A stretch of DNA of 64,000 nt from Flavobacterium sp. Root420 (GCF_001427905.1 NZ_LMEF01000012.1:421367-485366), one strand, 5' to 3'; counted from the stretch's first letter, positions 44,115 through 53,746 are shown. Numbers and translations: made by a program. Notes: generated by a model not told the origin, from the sequence alone.

Positions 44115-45017
44115 ATGGAAAAGGAATTAAAAATAAATAGTGTTGATGTTAAGTCTGATACGTCATTAAAAGAAAGACTATGGGTTATTATACCTGTTGT
44201 TTTGTTGGTAGGTTTATTGACTGTATTAGTCTATAATCATCATGCTGAATTTTCATGGAACAATTTTGTTTCAGGATTTAATCAGGAGTTTTTAGTTTTT
44301 TTCTTTATTGGTGTTTTTGCACAGTTGGTAGACGGAACATTAGGAATGGGTTACGGAGCGACTTCAACTTCTTTTTTGTTGGCTTACGGAGTACCACCGG
44401 TAATTAGTAGTACGGGAGTTCACGTTGCAGAAATGTTTACAACCGGAGCATCTGCGATTTCGCATCATAGATTTGGGAATATCAATAAAAAACTGGTAAA
44501 GCATTTGTTGATTCCGGGAGTTTTAGGATCAATTACAGGAGCTTATTTGTTGTCAGATGTAATAAATGGCGATGTTATAAAACCATTTATTGCAGTTTAT
44601 ATGATTGTTTTGGCGATCATCATTATTAGAAAAGCATTGAAAAAAAGTATTATAAAAAAGAAAACCAAAAAATTAGGAGTGCTTGCCTCTTTTGGAGGTT
44701 TTATGGATGCAGTTGGCGGCGGAGGCTGGGGGCCAATCGTAACTTCTACATTGTTAGGAAGAGGTAGAAATCCTCGTTACACTATTGGTTCAGTAAACGC
44801 AGCTGAATTTGCAGTTTCATTTGCAAGCGGAATTACGTTCATGCTTTTTGGAGGAATTCACGGTTGGCAGGTTATTATTGGTTTAATTATAGGAGGAGTA
44901 ATTGCAGCACCACTAGGAGCTTATCTGGTAAATAAAATCAAAAGAAAACCAATGATGATTGCGGTTGGAATCCTAATTATATTATTGAGTTTAAAAACAT
45001 TATCTAAATTATTGTAA
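44115..45017 (+). CDS. TSUP (TauE/SafE) family permease 2, first gene of the cys operon
   Basis: A 300-aa membrane protein, with a hydrophilic N-terminus of 25 residues, then about eight helices. Family motifs: LVDGTLGMGYGATSTSFLLA and GFMDAVGGGGWGPIVTSTLL. It is 26 bp upstream of cysH. No SulP or CysPTWA sulfate transporter is in the window, so this protein is a candidate for sulfate uptake; sulfite export is the alternative. Confidence 0.88.
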   Translation: MEKELKINSVDVKSDTSLKERLWVIIPVVLLVGLLTVLVYNHHAEFSWNNFVSGFNQEFLVFFFIGVFAQLVDGTLGMGYGATSTSFLLAYGVPPVISSTGVHVAEMFTTGASAISHHRFGNINKKLVKHLLIPGVLGSITGAYLLSDVINGDVIKPFIAVYMIVLAIIIIRKALKKSIIKKKTKKLGVLASFGGFMDAVGGGGWGPIVTSTLLGRGRNPRYTIGSVNAAEFAVSFASGITFMLFGGIHGWQVIIGLIIGGVIAAPLGAYLVNKIKRKPMMIAVGILIILLSLKTLSKLL

Positions 45018-45043
45018 TCAATTTTTAGAAAGGAAAAGAGAAT

Positions 45044-45754
45044 ATGAACGCGACAATTATACAATCATTATTAGATAGAACAAAAGATCTTTCGCTTGAT
45101 GAAACTTTGGCTTTTCTAGCTGAAGAATATCCGCGAAAAGTGATTTTTTCGACATCTTTTGGTCAGGAAGATCAGGTAATTACAGATTTCATTGCAAAAA
45201 GTAATCAGGATATTGCCATTTTTACCTTAGATACCGGAAGATTGTTTCAGGAAACTTATGATGTTTTTCATAAGACATTAAAAAAGTATAAAAAACAAAT
45301 TGAGGTTTATTTTCCTGAAGCAACAGCAGTGGAAAATTTATTAAAACAAAAAGGACCAAATAGTTTTTATGATTCGGTTGAGAATAGAAAAGAATGTTGT
45401 TTCATCCGAAAAGTGGTTCCGTTAAGGAAAGCTTTGGCAGGAAATTCAGTTTGGATCACAGGTTTAAGAGCTGAACAATCTGAAAATAGAAATGATCTTC
45501 AGCTTTTTGAATATGACGGAGGTTTTGAAATCATCAAATTCAATCCATTATTAAAGTGGACTTTAGAAGAAGTTGAAACGTATTTGTCAGAAAATAATGT
45601 TCCGCAAAATGCTTTACACAAACAAGGTTTCGTAAGTATAGGATGCGCGCCATGTACAAGAGCCATTTTTCCTGGTGAAGATATCAGAGCCGGAAGATGG
45701 TGGTGGGAATCAAGTCATAAAGAATGTGGATTGCACAGCGCGAAGAAAGAGTAA
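45044..45754 (+). CDS. cysH: APS/PAPS reductase (CysH)
   Basis: A 236-aa reductase that turns adenylyl-sulfate into sulfite. The PP-loop-like FSTSFGQEDQVITDFI and the C-terminal KECGLH motif are present. Two cysteine pairs, ENRKECCFIRK and GCAPCTRAIFPGED, are the 4Fe-4S ligands of the APS-reducing type; no APS kinase (CysC) gene is nearby, in agreement. So APS is the likely substrate. Confidence 0.94.
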   Translation: MNATIIQSLLDRTKDLSLDETLAFLAEEYPRKVIFSTSFGQEDQVITDFIAKSNQDIAIFTLDTGRLFQETYDVFHKTLKKYKKQIEVYFPEATAVENLLKQKGPNSFYDSVENRKECCFIRKVVPLRKALAGNSVWITGLRAEQSENRNDLQLFEYDGGFEIIKFNPLLKWTLEEVETYLSENNVPQNALHKQGFVSIGCAPCTRAIFPGEDIRAGRWWWESSHKECGLHSAKKE

Positions 45755-45885
45755 AGAGAATAGAGCAAAGAATATAGAAGCAAGAGACAAGAGAATAGAA
45801 TAAAACAATAGTTGAGAATTTCAGAGTACACCACAAAACTTGCAACCTGAAACTTGAAACTTGAAACTTGAAACAAAAAAACACA

Positions 45886-46785
45886 ATGAGTTCAGTATTA
45901 AAAACAAACGCTTTAGAGAGTGAAGCAATATACATTTTCAGAGAAGTAATTTCACAGTTTGACAAACCGGTTTTACTTTTCTCTGGAGGAAAAGATTCTA
46001 TAACATTGGTACGTTTGGCGCAAAAAGCTTTTTTCCCCGCTAAAATTCCGTTTCCTCTTTTGCATGTTGATACAGGACATAATTTTCCTGAGACAATTGC
46101 TTTCAGAGATAAATTGGTAGAAGAATTAGGATTGGAGTTAATCGTTCGTAATGTTCAGGATGCTATTGACGAAGGAAAAGTGGTTGAAGAAACTGGAAAA
46201 TATTCTAGTAGAAACAGCTTACAGACCATTACACTTTTAGATGCAATTGAAGAATTTAAGTTTGATGCCTGTATTGGCGGAGCGCGTCGTGATGAAGAAA
46301 AAGCAAGAGCTAAAGAACGTATTTTTTCAGTTCGTGACGATTTTGGTCAATGGGATGAAAAAAACCAACGTCCGGAATTGTTTGATATTTTGAACGGGAA
46401 AATAGAAAATGGCCAAAACGTTCGTGTTTTTCCAATTTCAAACTGGACAGAATTAGATGTTTGGAGTTATATCGAAAAAGAACACATCGAGATTCCATCA
46501 ATTTATTTTTCACATAAAAGAAAAGTTTTTTTGAGAGACGGTTTAATCTGGTCGCATTCTCCTTATGTGTACCAAGAGGAAGACGAACAAATCGAAGAAC
46601 GAATTGTTCGCTTCAGAACCGTTGGAGATATGAGTTGTACAGCCGCTGTTGAATCTTATGCAGCAACAATTCAGGAAGTTGTTGGAGAAATCAGAACTTC
46701 AACTATTTCTGAAAGAGGAGCCAGAATCGACGATAAACGTTCTGAAGCTGCAATGGAGAAAAGAAAACAACAAGGATACTTTTAA
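45886..46785 (+). CDS. cysD: Sulfate adenylyltransferase subunit 2
   Basis: The 299-aa adenylyl-transferring subunit of ATP sulfurylase. PP-loop VLLFSGGKDSITLVRLA, then LLHVDTGHNFPETIAFRD, GGARRDEEKARAKERIFS and the C-terminal ERGARIDDKRSEAAMEKRK. ATG 45886 is preferred to the in-frame ATG 45868 because the latter lies in the TGAAACTTGAAAC spacer repeat. Works with CysN downstream. Confidence 0.96.
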   Translation: MSSVLKTNALESEAIYIFREVISQFDKPVLLFSGGKDSITLVRLAQKAFFPAKIPFPLLHVDTGHNFPETIAFRDKLVEELGLELIVRNVQDAIDEGKVVEETGKYSSRNSLQTITLLDAIEEFKFDACIGGARRDEEKARAKERIFSVRDDFGQWDEKNQRPELFDILNGKIENGQNVRVFPISNWTELDVWSYIEKEHIEIPSIYFSHKRKVFLRDGLIWSHSPYVYQEEDEQIEERIVRFRTVGDMSCTAAVESYAATIQEVVGEIRTSTISERGARIDDKRSEAAMEKRKQQGYF

Positions 46786-46949
46786 TAATTATTAATTGTG
46801 AATTGTAAATTATTAATGCAATTCGGAACGTAATTAAAGTCAAAATCAGAAAAACAAAAACATACAGATTTAAACTTAAGTTCAAAGGTAAGCAACTTGA
46901 AACTTGAAACCTGAAACAAAAAATTTAAACCTGAAACAAAAATATTAGA

Positions 46950-48194
46950 ATGGAAGTTTTAAAAATAGCAACAGCAGGAAGTGTAGATGATGGAAAAAGT
47001 ACTTTGATCGGAAGATTATTGTACGATACAAAATCATTGACTACAGATAAAATCGAGGCAATCGAAAAAAGCAGTAAACAAAAAGGGTACGATTATCTTG
47101 ATTTTTCATTGGCAACTGACGGATTAGTAGCAGAGAGAGAGCAAGGAATCACGATTGACGTAGCACATATTTATTTTTCGACTGCAAAGAAAAGTTATAT
47201 TATTGCCGATACTCCGGGTCACGTAGAATATACAAGAAACATGGTTACAGGAGCTTCAACTTCTCAGGTTTCTATCATTTTAATTGATGCCAGAAAAGGA
47301 GTAATTGAGCAAACCTACCGTCACTTTTTTATCAATAATTTATTGAGAGTAAAAGAGGTAATCGTTGCGATCAATAAAATGGATTTAGTTGATTATTCTG
47401 AAGAAGTGTACAACAAAATCAAAGCCGATTTTCAGGCATTAAATGCTAAAAGTACTTTCAAAGAGCAAAACGTAAGTTACATTCCGTTAAGCGCAATCAA
47501 CGGTGGAAACGTAGTTGATAAATCGGAGAATATGCCATGGTATGATGGTCAAACGGTATTGGAACATTTAGAAGGATTACATGCTTCAGATGTTTTTGAA
47601 GCAGGAAAAGCACGTTTCCCGGTTCAGACAGTTATTCGTCCAAAAACAGAAGAATACCACGACTTTAGAGGTTACGCCGGAAAATTATACGGAAACTCTA
47701 TTAAAGTTGGAGATGCTGTAACAGTTCTTCCTTCTTTAACGGAATCAAAAGTTTCAAAAATTCACTTTTTCGATAAAACATTTGATGAAGCTGTTGCAGG
47801 TTCATCCATCACAATCGAATTAGAAAATGATATCAATGTGACAAGAGGTGATATGATTGTAAAATCATCAGAACTTCCAAAAATTGAAAAAGAAATCAAT
47901 ACAACAGTTTGTTGGATGGACAGTAAAAAACTGGTTGCAGGTACAAAATATATTGTACAACACAACACCAACTCCGTTTTAGCAAAAGTAGAAAGTATTA
48001 AAAATACCATCTCAACCGATTATTCAGGAACAAAAGAAGCATCGCAATTAGCGATCAACGAAATTGGAGAAGTAACCATCAAATTAAGCAAGCCCTTATA
48101 TTTTGATGCTTATAACGATAATAAATCAAACGGAGCTTTCATCTTAATTGATACCGCAACGAACACGACAGCAGGAGTAGGATTTATTAGATAA
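46950..48194 (+). CDS. cysN: Sulfate adenylyltransferase subunit 1 (GTPase)
   Basis: A 414-aa EF-Tu-like GTPase that drives APS formation by CysD. G1 AGSVDDGKSTLIGRLL, G2 region EREQGITIDVAH, G3 IADTPGHVEYTRNM, G4 INKMDLVDYSEE, G5 PLSAINGGN. There is no C-terminal APS kinase (CysC) domain, which agrees with an APS reductase route. It is 164 bp after cysD. Confidence 0.96.
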   Translation: MEVLKIATAGSVDDGKSTLIGRLLYDTKSLTTDKIEAIEKSSKQKGYDYLDFSLATDGLVAEREQGITIDVAHIYFSTAKKSYIIADTPGHVEYTRNMVTGASTSQVSIILIDARKGVIEQTYRHFFINNLLRVKEVIVAINKMDLVDYSEEVYNKIKADFQALNAKSTFKEQNVSYIPLSAINGGNVVDKSENMPWYDGQTVLEHLEGLHASDVFEAGKARFPVQTVIRPKTEEYHDFRGYAGKLYGNSIKVGDAVTVLPSLTESKVSKIHFFDKTFDEAVAGSSITIELENDINVTRGDMIVKSSELPKIEKEINTTVCWMDSKKLVAGTKYIVQHNTNSVLAKVESIKNTISTDYSGTKEASQLAINEIGEVTIKLSKPLYFDAYNDNKSNGAFILIDTATNTTAGVGFIR

Positions 48195-48340
48195 ACCTGC
48201 AGTACGCTTTAAGCTATAGGCTATAAGCTCAAAAAAATATCCAGGTATTTAGGTAAGCTTAAAGCTTACTGCCTAAAGCCTAAAGCAAGAATGTAAAAAA
48301 GCTTAGAGCCTAAAGCTTAAAGCCTAAAGCCCAAAAGAAA
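48195..48340. repeat. Spacer of AAGCCTAAAGC-type words
   Basis: At least eight variants of AAGCYTAAAGC and complement fill the spacer between cysN and the sulfite reductase gene. Same family as 9921-10037. Confidence 0.65.
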
Positions 48341-50431
48341 ATGGAAAGTTTTAGAACAGAAATAGAAAATCCGATAGTTCAAAAAGAGATTATCGATTTA
48401 GAAAAAAAGATTCATTTATTCCGTGGAGGAAAAATTGATGATGAGCGTTTTCGTAGTCTTCGTTTAGCACGTGGAATTTACGGACAACGTCAGGAAGGCG
48501 TTCAAATGATTCGTATTAAATTGCCTTACGGTAAAGTTACCAGCGAGCAATTGGTGCGTATCACTAAGGTTTCTGACGAATATTCTACAGGACGTTTACA
48601 TATTACAACGCGTCAGGATATTCAGATTCACTATGTGAGTTTAGACAGAACACCAGAACTTTGGGCAAATTTAGCTAAAGACGATGTTACGTTACGTGAA
48701 GCTTGTGGTAACACGGTTAGAAATATTACAGGAAGTGAATTGGCAGGTGTCGATGTAAACGAACCATTTGATGTTTCGCCTTATGCACACGGCATGTTTC
48801 AATATTTATTAAGAAACCCTATTTGTCAGGAAATGGGACGTAAATTCAAAATTTCGTTCTCATCATCTGATGAAGATACGGCTTTGAGTTATTTACACGA
48901 TTTAGGATTTATTCCAAAAATTGTAAATGGCGAAAAAGGTTTTAAAGTTGTTTTTGGTGGAGGTTTGGGTTCACAGCCAGCCCACGCCGAGTTGCTTTCA
49001 GAATTTATTCCGGTAAATCAAATCATCCCGACAGCAGAAGGAATCATCCGTATTTTTGACCGATATGGCGAGCGTGCAAAAAGAATGAAAGCGCGTATGA
49101 AATTCTTAATCAAAGAGATGGGAAGAGATGTTTTTCTTGATTTAGTTGAAAAAGAGAAAAAAGCAATCGCTTTTGAAACCTACGAAATTGACACCACTGC
49201 TTTTGACGGTCCAATTCCGGAGCCTTTATTAGAAGTGCCACAAGTTACAATTGAAGATACTGCAGCTTATGAAGCGTGGAAAAAATCTAATGTAATTGCT
49301 CAAAAACAAGCGGGTTATTATGCTATTGGAATCAAAATTTTATTAGGAGATTTTTATACGGATAAAGCTAGGTTATTAGCCGCTTTAATTAAAAATTACG
49401 CAGCAAATGAACTTCGTTTTTCATTGCGTCAAAATATTGTAATACGTCATGTAAAAGAAGAGAATCTTCCTTTCTTTTACCAGGAATTAGCCAAATTGGA
49501 TTTTGTTCATTTAGGTTACAATTCTACAGTTGATATTACGGCATGTCCCGGTACTGATACTTGTAATTTGGGGATTGCAAGTAGTACCGGTATTGCAGAA
49601 GAATTGGAAAAAGTGATAAGCGCAGAATATCCGCAGTACTTAAACAACCGCGAAATCGAAATTAAAATTTCTGGTTGTATGAACGCTTGTGGACAACACA
49701 ACATGTCTGCAATTGGTTTTCAGGGTATGTCAATCAATTCAGGAAAATTAGTTGCGCCGGCATTACAGGTTTTATTAGGCGGAGGAAGATTAGGAAATGG
49801 AGAAGGACGTTTTGCTGATAAAGTAATCAAAATCCCAAGCAGAAGAGGACCAGATGCTTTGCGTACCATCTTAAATGATTTTGATGCTAATGCAAACGGA
49901 GAAAAATTCCTAAACTATTACGATCAAAAAGGAGAGAAATATTTCTATGAAATTTTGAAACCTTTCGCAGATGTAACCAATTTAACCGATGCTGATTTTG
50001 TGGATTGGGGTAACGCCGATAACTATGTAAAAGCAGTTGGAGTTGGAGAATGTGCCGGTGTTGTGATCGATTTAGTGGCGACTTTATTATTAGAAGCTAA
50101 AGATAAATTGACTTTCGCACAAGAATCTTTCGACGAAGGAAAATGGTCAGACTCTATTTATCATGCTTACGCCGGATTTGTAAATGGTGCAAAAGCATTG
50201 TTACTATCTGAAAACGAAAAAACAAACAATCACGCAGGAATTGTTGATTTGTTTGATACTGTTTTCATCGCAACTGGTAAAATTGAATTGCCAACATCAT
50301 TCAAAGAATTAGTGTATCAAATCAATAAAAATGAGCCTTCAGAAGCTTTTGCAAAACAATACATTCAGGAAGGAATTGCATTTTTTGATACCATTGAAAA
50401 ATATAGAGCTCAAGAATTAGCAAATGCTTAA
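48341..50431 (+). CDS. Ferredoxin-type nitrite/sulfite reductase with C-terminal HEPN-like domain
   Basis: A 696-aa siroheme/4Fe-4S enzyme that reduces sulfite to sulfide. GRLHITTRQDIQIHYV and the duplicated RFSLRQNIVIRHVKEE are the two substrate-side repeats. The cluster and siroheme cysteines are in TACPGTDTCNLG and KISGCMNACGQHN. After about residue 555 a helical region of about 140 aa follows (WSDSIYHAYAGFVNGAKALL, AKQYIQEGIAFFDTIEKYR), which resembles a HEPN domain. The stop overlaps the start of cobA by 8 bases. Sulfite rather than nitrite is inferred from the operon. Confidence 0.9.
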   Translation: MESFRTEIENPIVQKEIIDLEKKIHLFRGGKIDDERFRSLRLARGIYGQRQEGVQMIRIKLPYGKVTSEQLVRITKVSDEYSTGRLHITTRQDIQIHYVSLDRTPELWANLAKDDVTLREACGNTVRNITGSELAGVDVNEPFDVSPYAHGMFQYLLRNPICQEMGRKFKISFSSSDEDTALSYLHDLGFIPKIVNGEKGFKVVFGGGLGSQPAHAELLSEFIPVNQIIPTAEGIIRIFDRYGERAKRMKARMKFLIKEMGRDVFLDLVEKEKKAIAFETYEIDTTAFDGPIPEPLLEVPQVTIEDTAAYEAWKKSNVIAQKQAGYYAIGIKILLGDFYTDKARLLAALIKNYAANELRFSLRQNIVIRHVKEENLPFFYQELAKLDFVHLGYNSTVDITACPGTDTCNLGIASSTGIAEELEKVISAEYPQYLNNREIEIKISGCMNACGQHNMSAIGFQGMSINSGKLVAPALQVLLGGGRLGNGEGRFADKVIKIPSRRGPDALRTILNDFDANANGEKFLNYYDQKGEKYFYEILKPFADVTNLTDADFVDWGNADNYVKAVGVGECAGVVIDLVATLLLEAKDKLTFAQESFDEGKWSDSIYHAYAGFVNGAKALLLSENEKTNNHAGIVDLFDTVFIATGKIELPTSFKELVYQINKNEPSEAFAKQYIQEGIAFFDTIEKYRAQELANA

Positions 50432-51197
50432 TATCAAACCAAAAGTAACTTTAGTCGGTGCAGGTCCCGGCGATCCGGATTTGCTTACGCTGAAAGGCGC
50501 AAAAGCATTGGCTGAAGCGAATGTGGTTTTGTACGATGCATTGGCCAATGAAGATATACTAGCGTACGCATCCAAAAATGCCATCAAAATTTTTGTTGGG
50601 AAGAAAATTGGAAATCACGCTTATACGCAAGATCAGATCAATCAATTAATTGTTGATAACGCTTTGACTTACGGAAATGTAGTTAGACTAAAAGGCGGTG
50701 ATCCGTTTATTTTTGGACGTGGAGGCGAAGAAATAGAATTTATTGAAAGTTTCGGAATCGAGACTGTTGTTGTTCCTGGAATTTCTTCGGTAGTGGCAGT
50801 TCCCGCAAGTCAGGGAATTTCGATTACAAAAAGAGGTGTTTCAGAAAGTTTCTGGGCGATTACAGGTACAACTTCTGATAGAAAATTATCTGTAGATGTA
50901 GCCTTGGCCGCACAGTCATCAGCAACAGTGGTTATTTTGATGGGAATGCACAAATTATCTCAAATTATCGATTTGTTTCAAAAAGAAAACAAAGGAGATT
51001 TGCCCGTAGCGATCATTCAAAACGGAACAACGGCTGATGAAAAAATAGGAGTTGGAACCGTAAATTCGATTTTAGAAATTGTAAAAGAGAAGAAACTAAG
51101 TTCGCCAGCGATTATAGTTCTCGGAGAAGTGGTGAGAGAAAGCAATAAATTAAAAGGCTTTTACGAAGAATTTCTATCAAAAGAAATCGTTCGATAA
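50424..51197 (+). CDS. cobA: Uroporphyrinogen-III C-methyltransferase
   Basis: A 257-aa SAM-dependent enzyme making precorrin-2 for siroheme, the cofactor of the preceding reductase. Seen: VGAGPGDPDLLTLKGAKAL, VRLKGGDPFIFGRGGEE, VVPGISSVVAVPASQGI and VVILMGMHKL. It overlaps the reductase gene by 8 bases. Confidence 0.96.
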   Translation: MLNIKPKVTLVGAGPGDPDLLTLKGAKALAEANVVLYDALANEDILAYASKNAIKIFVGKKIGNHAYTQDQINQLIVDNALTYGNVVRLKGGDPFIFGRGGEEIEFIESFGIETVVVPGISSVVAVPASQGISITKRGVSESFWAITGTTSDRKLSVDVALAAQSSATVVILMGMHKLSQIIDLFQKENKGDLPVAIIQNGTTADEKIGVGTVNSILEIVKEKKLSSPAIIVLGEVVRESNKLKGFYEEFLSKEIVR

Positions 51198-51239
51198 GAT
51201 ATAAATCATCTAATTTTGATTAGATGAAAATAAATTAAA

Positions 51240-51821
51240 ATGGAACAGAATGAATTATATCCAATATTCTTAAAGCTGCACAATCTGAATGTGTTGATTG
51301 TGGGTGGAGGAAATGTTGGATTAGAGAAGCTTTCTTTTTTGCTGAAGTCAAGTCCAAATGCAAATGTTGAGGTGGTAGCGCCCGACTTTCATTTAGAAAT
51401 TAAAGTTTTAGCAGAAAATCATCCTTCAATTAAATTGACGGAATCGAAGTTCAAAAAGAAAATGCTCAAAAAACGCCATATGGTAATCGCTTGTACCGAT
51501 GATTTAAAAGTTAACAAAAAGGTATACGATTTATCCCGAAAGCGTTATTTGATTTGCAATATCGCAGATACGCCAGATTTATGTGATTATTATTTAGGCG
51601 GAATCGTAACGAAAGGAAATGTAAAAATCGCCATTTCGACCAATGGAAAATCGCCAACAACTGCCAAAAGATTGCGAGAGTTTTTCGAAGAGGTAATTCC
51701 GGAAGACATCAATCAAATGGTTGAAAATCTGAACGAATACCGAAAGACACTGAAAGGCAATTTTGAAGACAAGGTTAAAAGGATGAACGAAATTACCGCT
51801 TCATTAAAAAATAAAGAGTAG
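51240..51821 (+). CDS. Precorrin-2 dehydrogenase / sirohydrochlorin ferrochelatase (CysG N-terminal/Met8 type)
   Basis: A 193-aa NAD-dependent enzyme that oxidises precorrin-2 and probably inserts iron to give siroheme. Rossmann motif VLIVGGGNVGLEKLSFLL, VIACTDDLKVNKKVYDLS, NIADTPDLCDYYLGG and IAISTNGKSPTTAKRLREF match the CysG N-terminal half. With cobA it replaces the fused CysG of E. coli. Confidence 0.92.
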   Translation: MEQNELYPIFLKLHNLNVLIVGGGNVGLEKLSFLLKSSPNANVEVVAPDFHLEIKVLAENHPSIKLTESKFKKKMLKKRHMVIACTDDLKVNKKVYDLSRKRYLICNIADTPDLCDYYLGGIVTKGNVKIAISTNGKSPTTAKRLREFFEEVIPEDINQMVENLNEYRKTLKGNFEDKVKRMNEITASLKNKE

Positions 51822-51918
51822 AAAATTACGCAAAGAAATCAATGACAAAAATCATTGGCAGTAAAATAATTTATTCGTTTCTTTGTGCTATTAAGAATGA
51901 TTATAAACAACAACCATA

Positions 51919-52971
51919 ATGATTAAAACAGATATACTTATAATTGGAGCAGGGCCAACAGGTTTATTTGCCGTTTTTGAGGCAGGATTATTGAAATTAA
52001 AATGTCATATTTTAGATGCTTTACCACAAGCAGGAGGACAACTTTCAGAATTGTATCCAAAAAAGCCTATTTATGATATTCCTGGTTTCCCGGAAGTTTT
52101 AGCAGGAGATTTAATTGATAACCTACAAGAGCAAATTAAGCAGTTTGAGCCAGGTTATACATTAGGAGAAAGAGCTGAAACAATCGACAAACAAGAAGAC
52201 GGAAGTTTCATTGTAACATCAAATAAAGGAACTAAATTTCACGCGCCAGTTATTGCTATTGCTGGAGGTTTAGGAAGTTTTGAGCCACGTAAGCCACTTA
52301 TTGAGGATATCGAGTTTTATGAAGATAAAGGAGTAAAATACTTCATCAAAAATCCAGAGAAATTCAGAGATAAAAGAGTTGTAATTGCCGGAGGAGGAGA
52401 TTCAGCTTTAGACTGGAGTATCTTTTTGGCGAATATAGCTTCAGAAGTAACTTTAATTCACAGAAGAAATGAATTTAGAGGAGCTTTAGATTCTGTAGAA
52501 AAAGTACAGGAATTAAAAACGTCTGGAAAAATTAAATTAATTACACCGGCAGAAGTAATCGGAATCAACGGTGCTGAGCATGTTGAGTCTTTAGATATCG
52601 AAGAAAACGGAGCACACCGTAAAATCGAAACAGATTTCTTTATTCCACTTTTCGGATTGACACCAAAATTAGGTCCAATTGGAGACTGGGGATTAGATAT
52701 CGAAAAAAACGCCATTAAAGTAAACAATGCCTTAGATTACCAGACGAATATTCCGGGAATCTTCGCGATTGGAGACGTAAACACATACCCAGGGAAATTA
52801 AAATTGATCCTTTGTGGTTTCCACGAAGCAACTTTAATGTGCCAGGCAGCATACCAAATTATCAATCCGGGTAAAAAATATGTATTGAAATATACAACAG
52901 TTTCCGGAGTAGACGGTTTCGACGGAACACGTAAAGAAGCGCCAAAAGCGGTCGTTAAAGCGATAGTTTAG
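51919..52971 (+). CDS. Thioredoxin-reductase-like ferredoxin-NADP+ reductase
   Basis: A 350-aa FAD/NAD(P) oxidoreductase. FAD site IIGAGPTGLFAVFEAGLL, NADP site VIAGGGDSALDWSIFLA, and the C-terminal FAIGDVNTYPGKLKL. There is no CxxC active site, so it is a ferredoxin/flavodoxin reductase of the TrxR-like type and not thioredoxin reductase. In this operon it should supply electrons through ferredoxin to the sulfite reductase. Confidence 0.93.
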   Translation: MIKTDILIIGAGPTGLFAVFEAGLLKLKCHILDALPQAGGQLSELYPKKPIYDIPGFPEVLAGDLIDNLQEQIKQFEPGYTLGERAETIDKQEDGSFIVTSNKGTKFHAPVIAIAGGLGSFEPRKPLIEDIEFYEDKGVKYFIKNPEKFRDKRVVIAGGGDSALDWSIFLANIASEVTLIHRRNEFRGALDSVEKVQELKTSGKIKLITPAEVIGINGAEHVESLDIEENGAHRKIETDFFIPLFGLTPKLGPIGDWGLDIEKNAIKVNNALDYQTNIPGIFAIGDVNTYPGKLKLILCGFHEATLMCQAAYQIINPGKKYVLKYTTVSGVDGFDGTRKEAPKAVVKAIV

Positions 52972-52993
52972 TTTTTAAAGCTTCTAAGATACT

Positions 52994-53040
52994 AAGGTTC
53001 TGAGGTTCTAAGTTTTTTACTTAGCATCTCAGAACCTTTC
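52994..53040 (+). terminator. Hairpin after the ferredoxin reductase gene
   Basis: AGGTTCTGAG (52995) pairs with CTCAGAACCT (53028-53037), with an inner AAGT/ACTT stem. Built from the TTAGAACCTTAG word family of the spacer. The T-run after it is weak, so termination may be partial. Confidence 0.5.
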
Positions 53041-53117
53041 TCGTTTACGGTCTTTTATGGAATATTAATTTCAAAACTTCGTATCTTAGTAACTCAGAAT
53101 CTTAGAACCTTAAAAAA

Positions 53118-53477
53118 ATGGCTTTCGACGAAGATAATGCACAACGAATCCGAACGTTTCTACAGCATAAAGAAGCTGACTTTTTCGAAAAGAAAATGTT
53201 TGGCGGACTTGTTTTTATGGTAGACAATAAAATGTGCTGCGGAACCCGACTTGACAAACAAACGGGAGAAAATCTCTTGCTTTGCAGAATTGATGATAAT
53301 GTCTATGCAGATGCAATAGAAAGAGACGATATAATACCAATGTCAAGCTCTGAAAGACCAATGAAAAACTACATTTTCGTCACAGAAAATGGCTGGCAAA
53401 GAAATAAGGATTTAGAGTTTTGGTTACAGCTTTGTTTAGATTTTAATCCGTTTGCAAAAGCAAGTAAGAAAAAATAG
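53118..53477 (+). CDS. TfoX/Sxy N-terminal domain protein
   Basis: A 119-aa single-domain protein (KKMFGGLVFMVDNKMCCGTR, LLLCRIDDNVYADAI, PMKNYIFVTENGW). The domain is named for the Sxy/TfoX competence regulator, but stand-alone forms are common and have no proven role. Not part of the sulfur pathway as far as can be seen. Confidence 0.85.
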   Translation: MAFDEDNAQRIRTFLQHKEADFFEKKMFGGLVFMVDNKMCCGTRLDKQTGENLLLCRIDDNVYADAIERDDIIPMSSSERPMKNYIFVTENGWQRNKDLEFWLQLCLDFNPFAKASKKK

Positions 53478-53746
53478 CTAAGAATTTGAATTTAGAATAT
53501 TTAATCCCAGAGGGATGGAATATTTATAGAATAAACAGAATATGTTTTTAAAACCCCATCGGGGTGACATATTAAATTATAATAATAAGATATCGCTCCT
53601 CTGGAGCTTTGGTCAAACGGGTAATTTTTGGCTATAAATATTATGCTCCGCTGGAGCTTTATGTAAGCAAATACAAATTTGAATTCCAAACTTAGAGCCT
53701 CAGTCCCGAAGCTTCGGGATTGCACCTTAGAACCTTAAAAAAAAAC
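53478..53746. repeat. Mosaic of short palindromic spacer elements
   Basis: Contains ACCCCATCGGGGT (about 53552), GCTCCTCTGGAGC (about 53596), GCTCCGCTGGAGC (about 53645) and TCCCGAAGCTTCGGGA (about 53704), joined by AT-rich DNA. No coding potential. The last element recurs, split, at 54153-54170. Confidence 0.65.

Noticed and set aside
51919..52971. Thioredoxin reductase
   Set aside because: No CxxC between the FAD and NADP domains; operon context fits a ferredoxin-NADP+ reductase.
53510..53720. Possible CRISPR-like array
   Set aside because: The palindromes differ from one another, spacing is irregular, and no cas genes are present.
53501..53725. 74-codon minus-strand frame
   Set aside because: Built from palindromic spacer repeats; not a gene.
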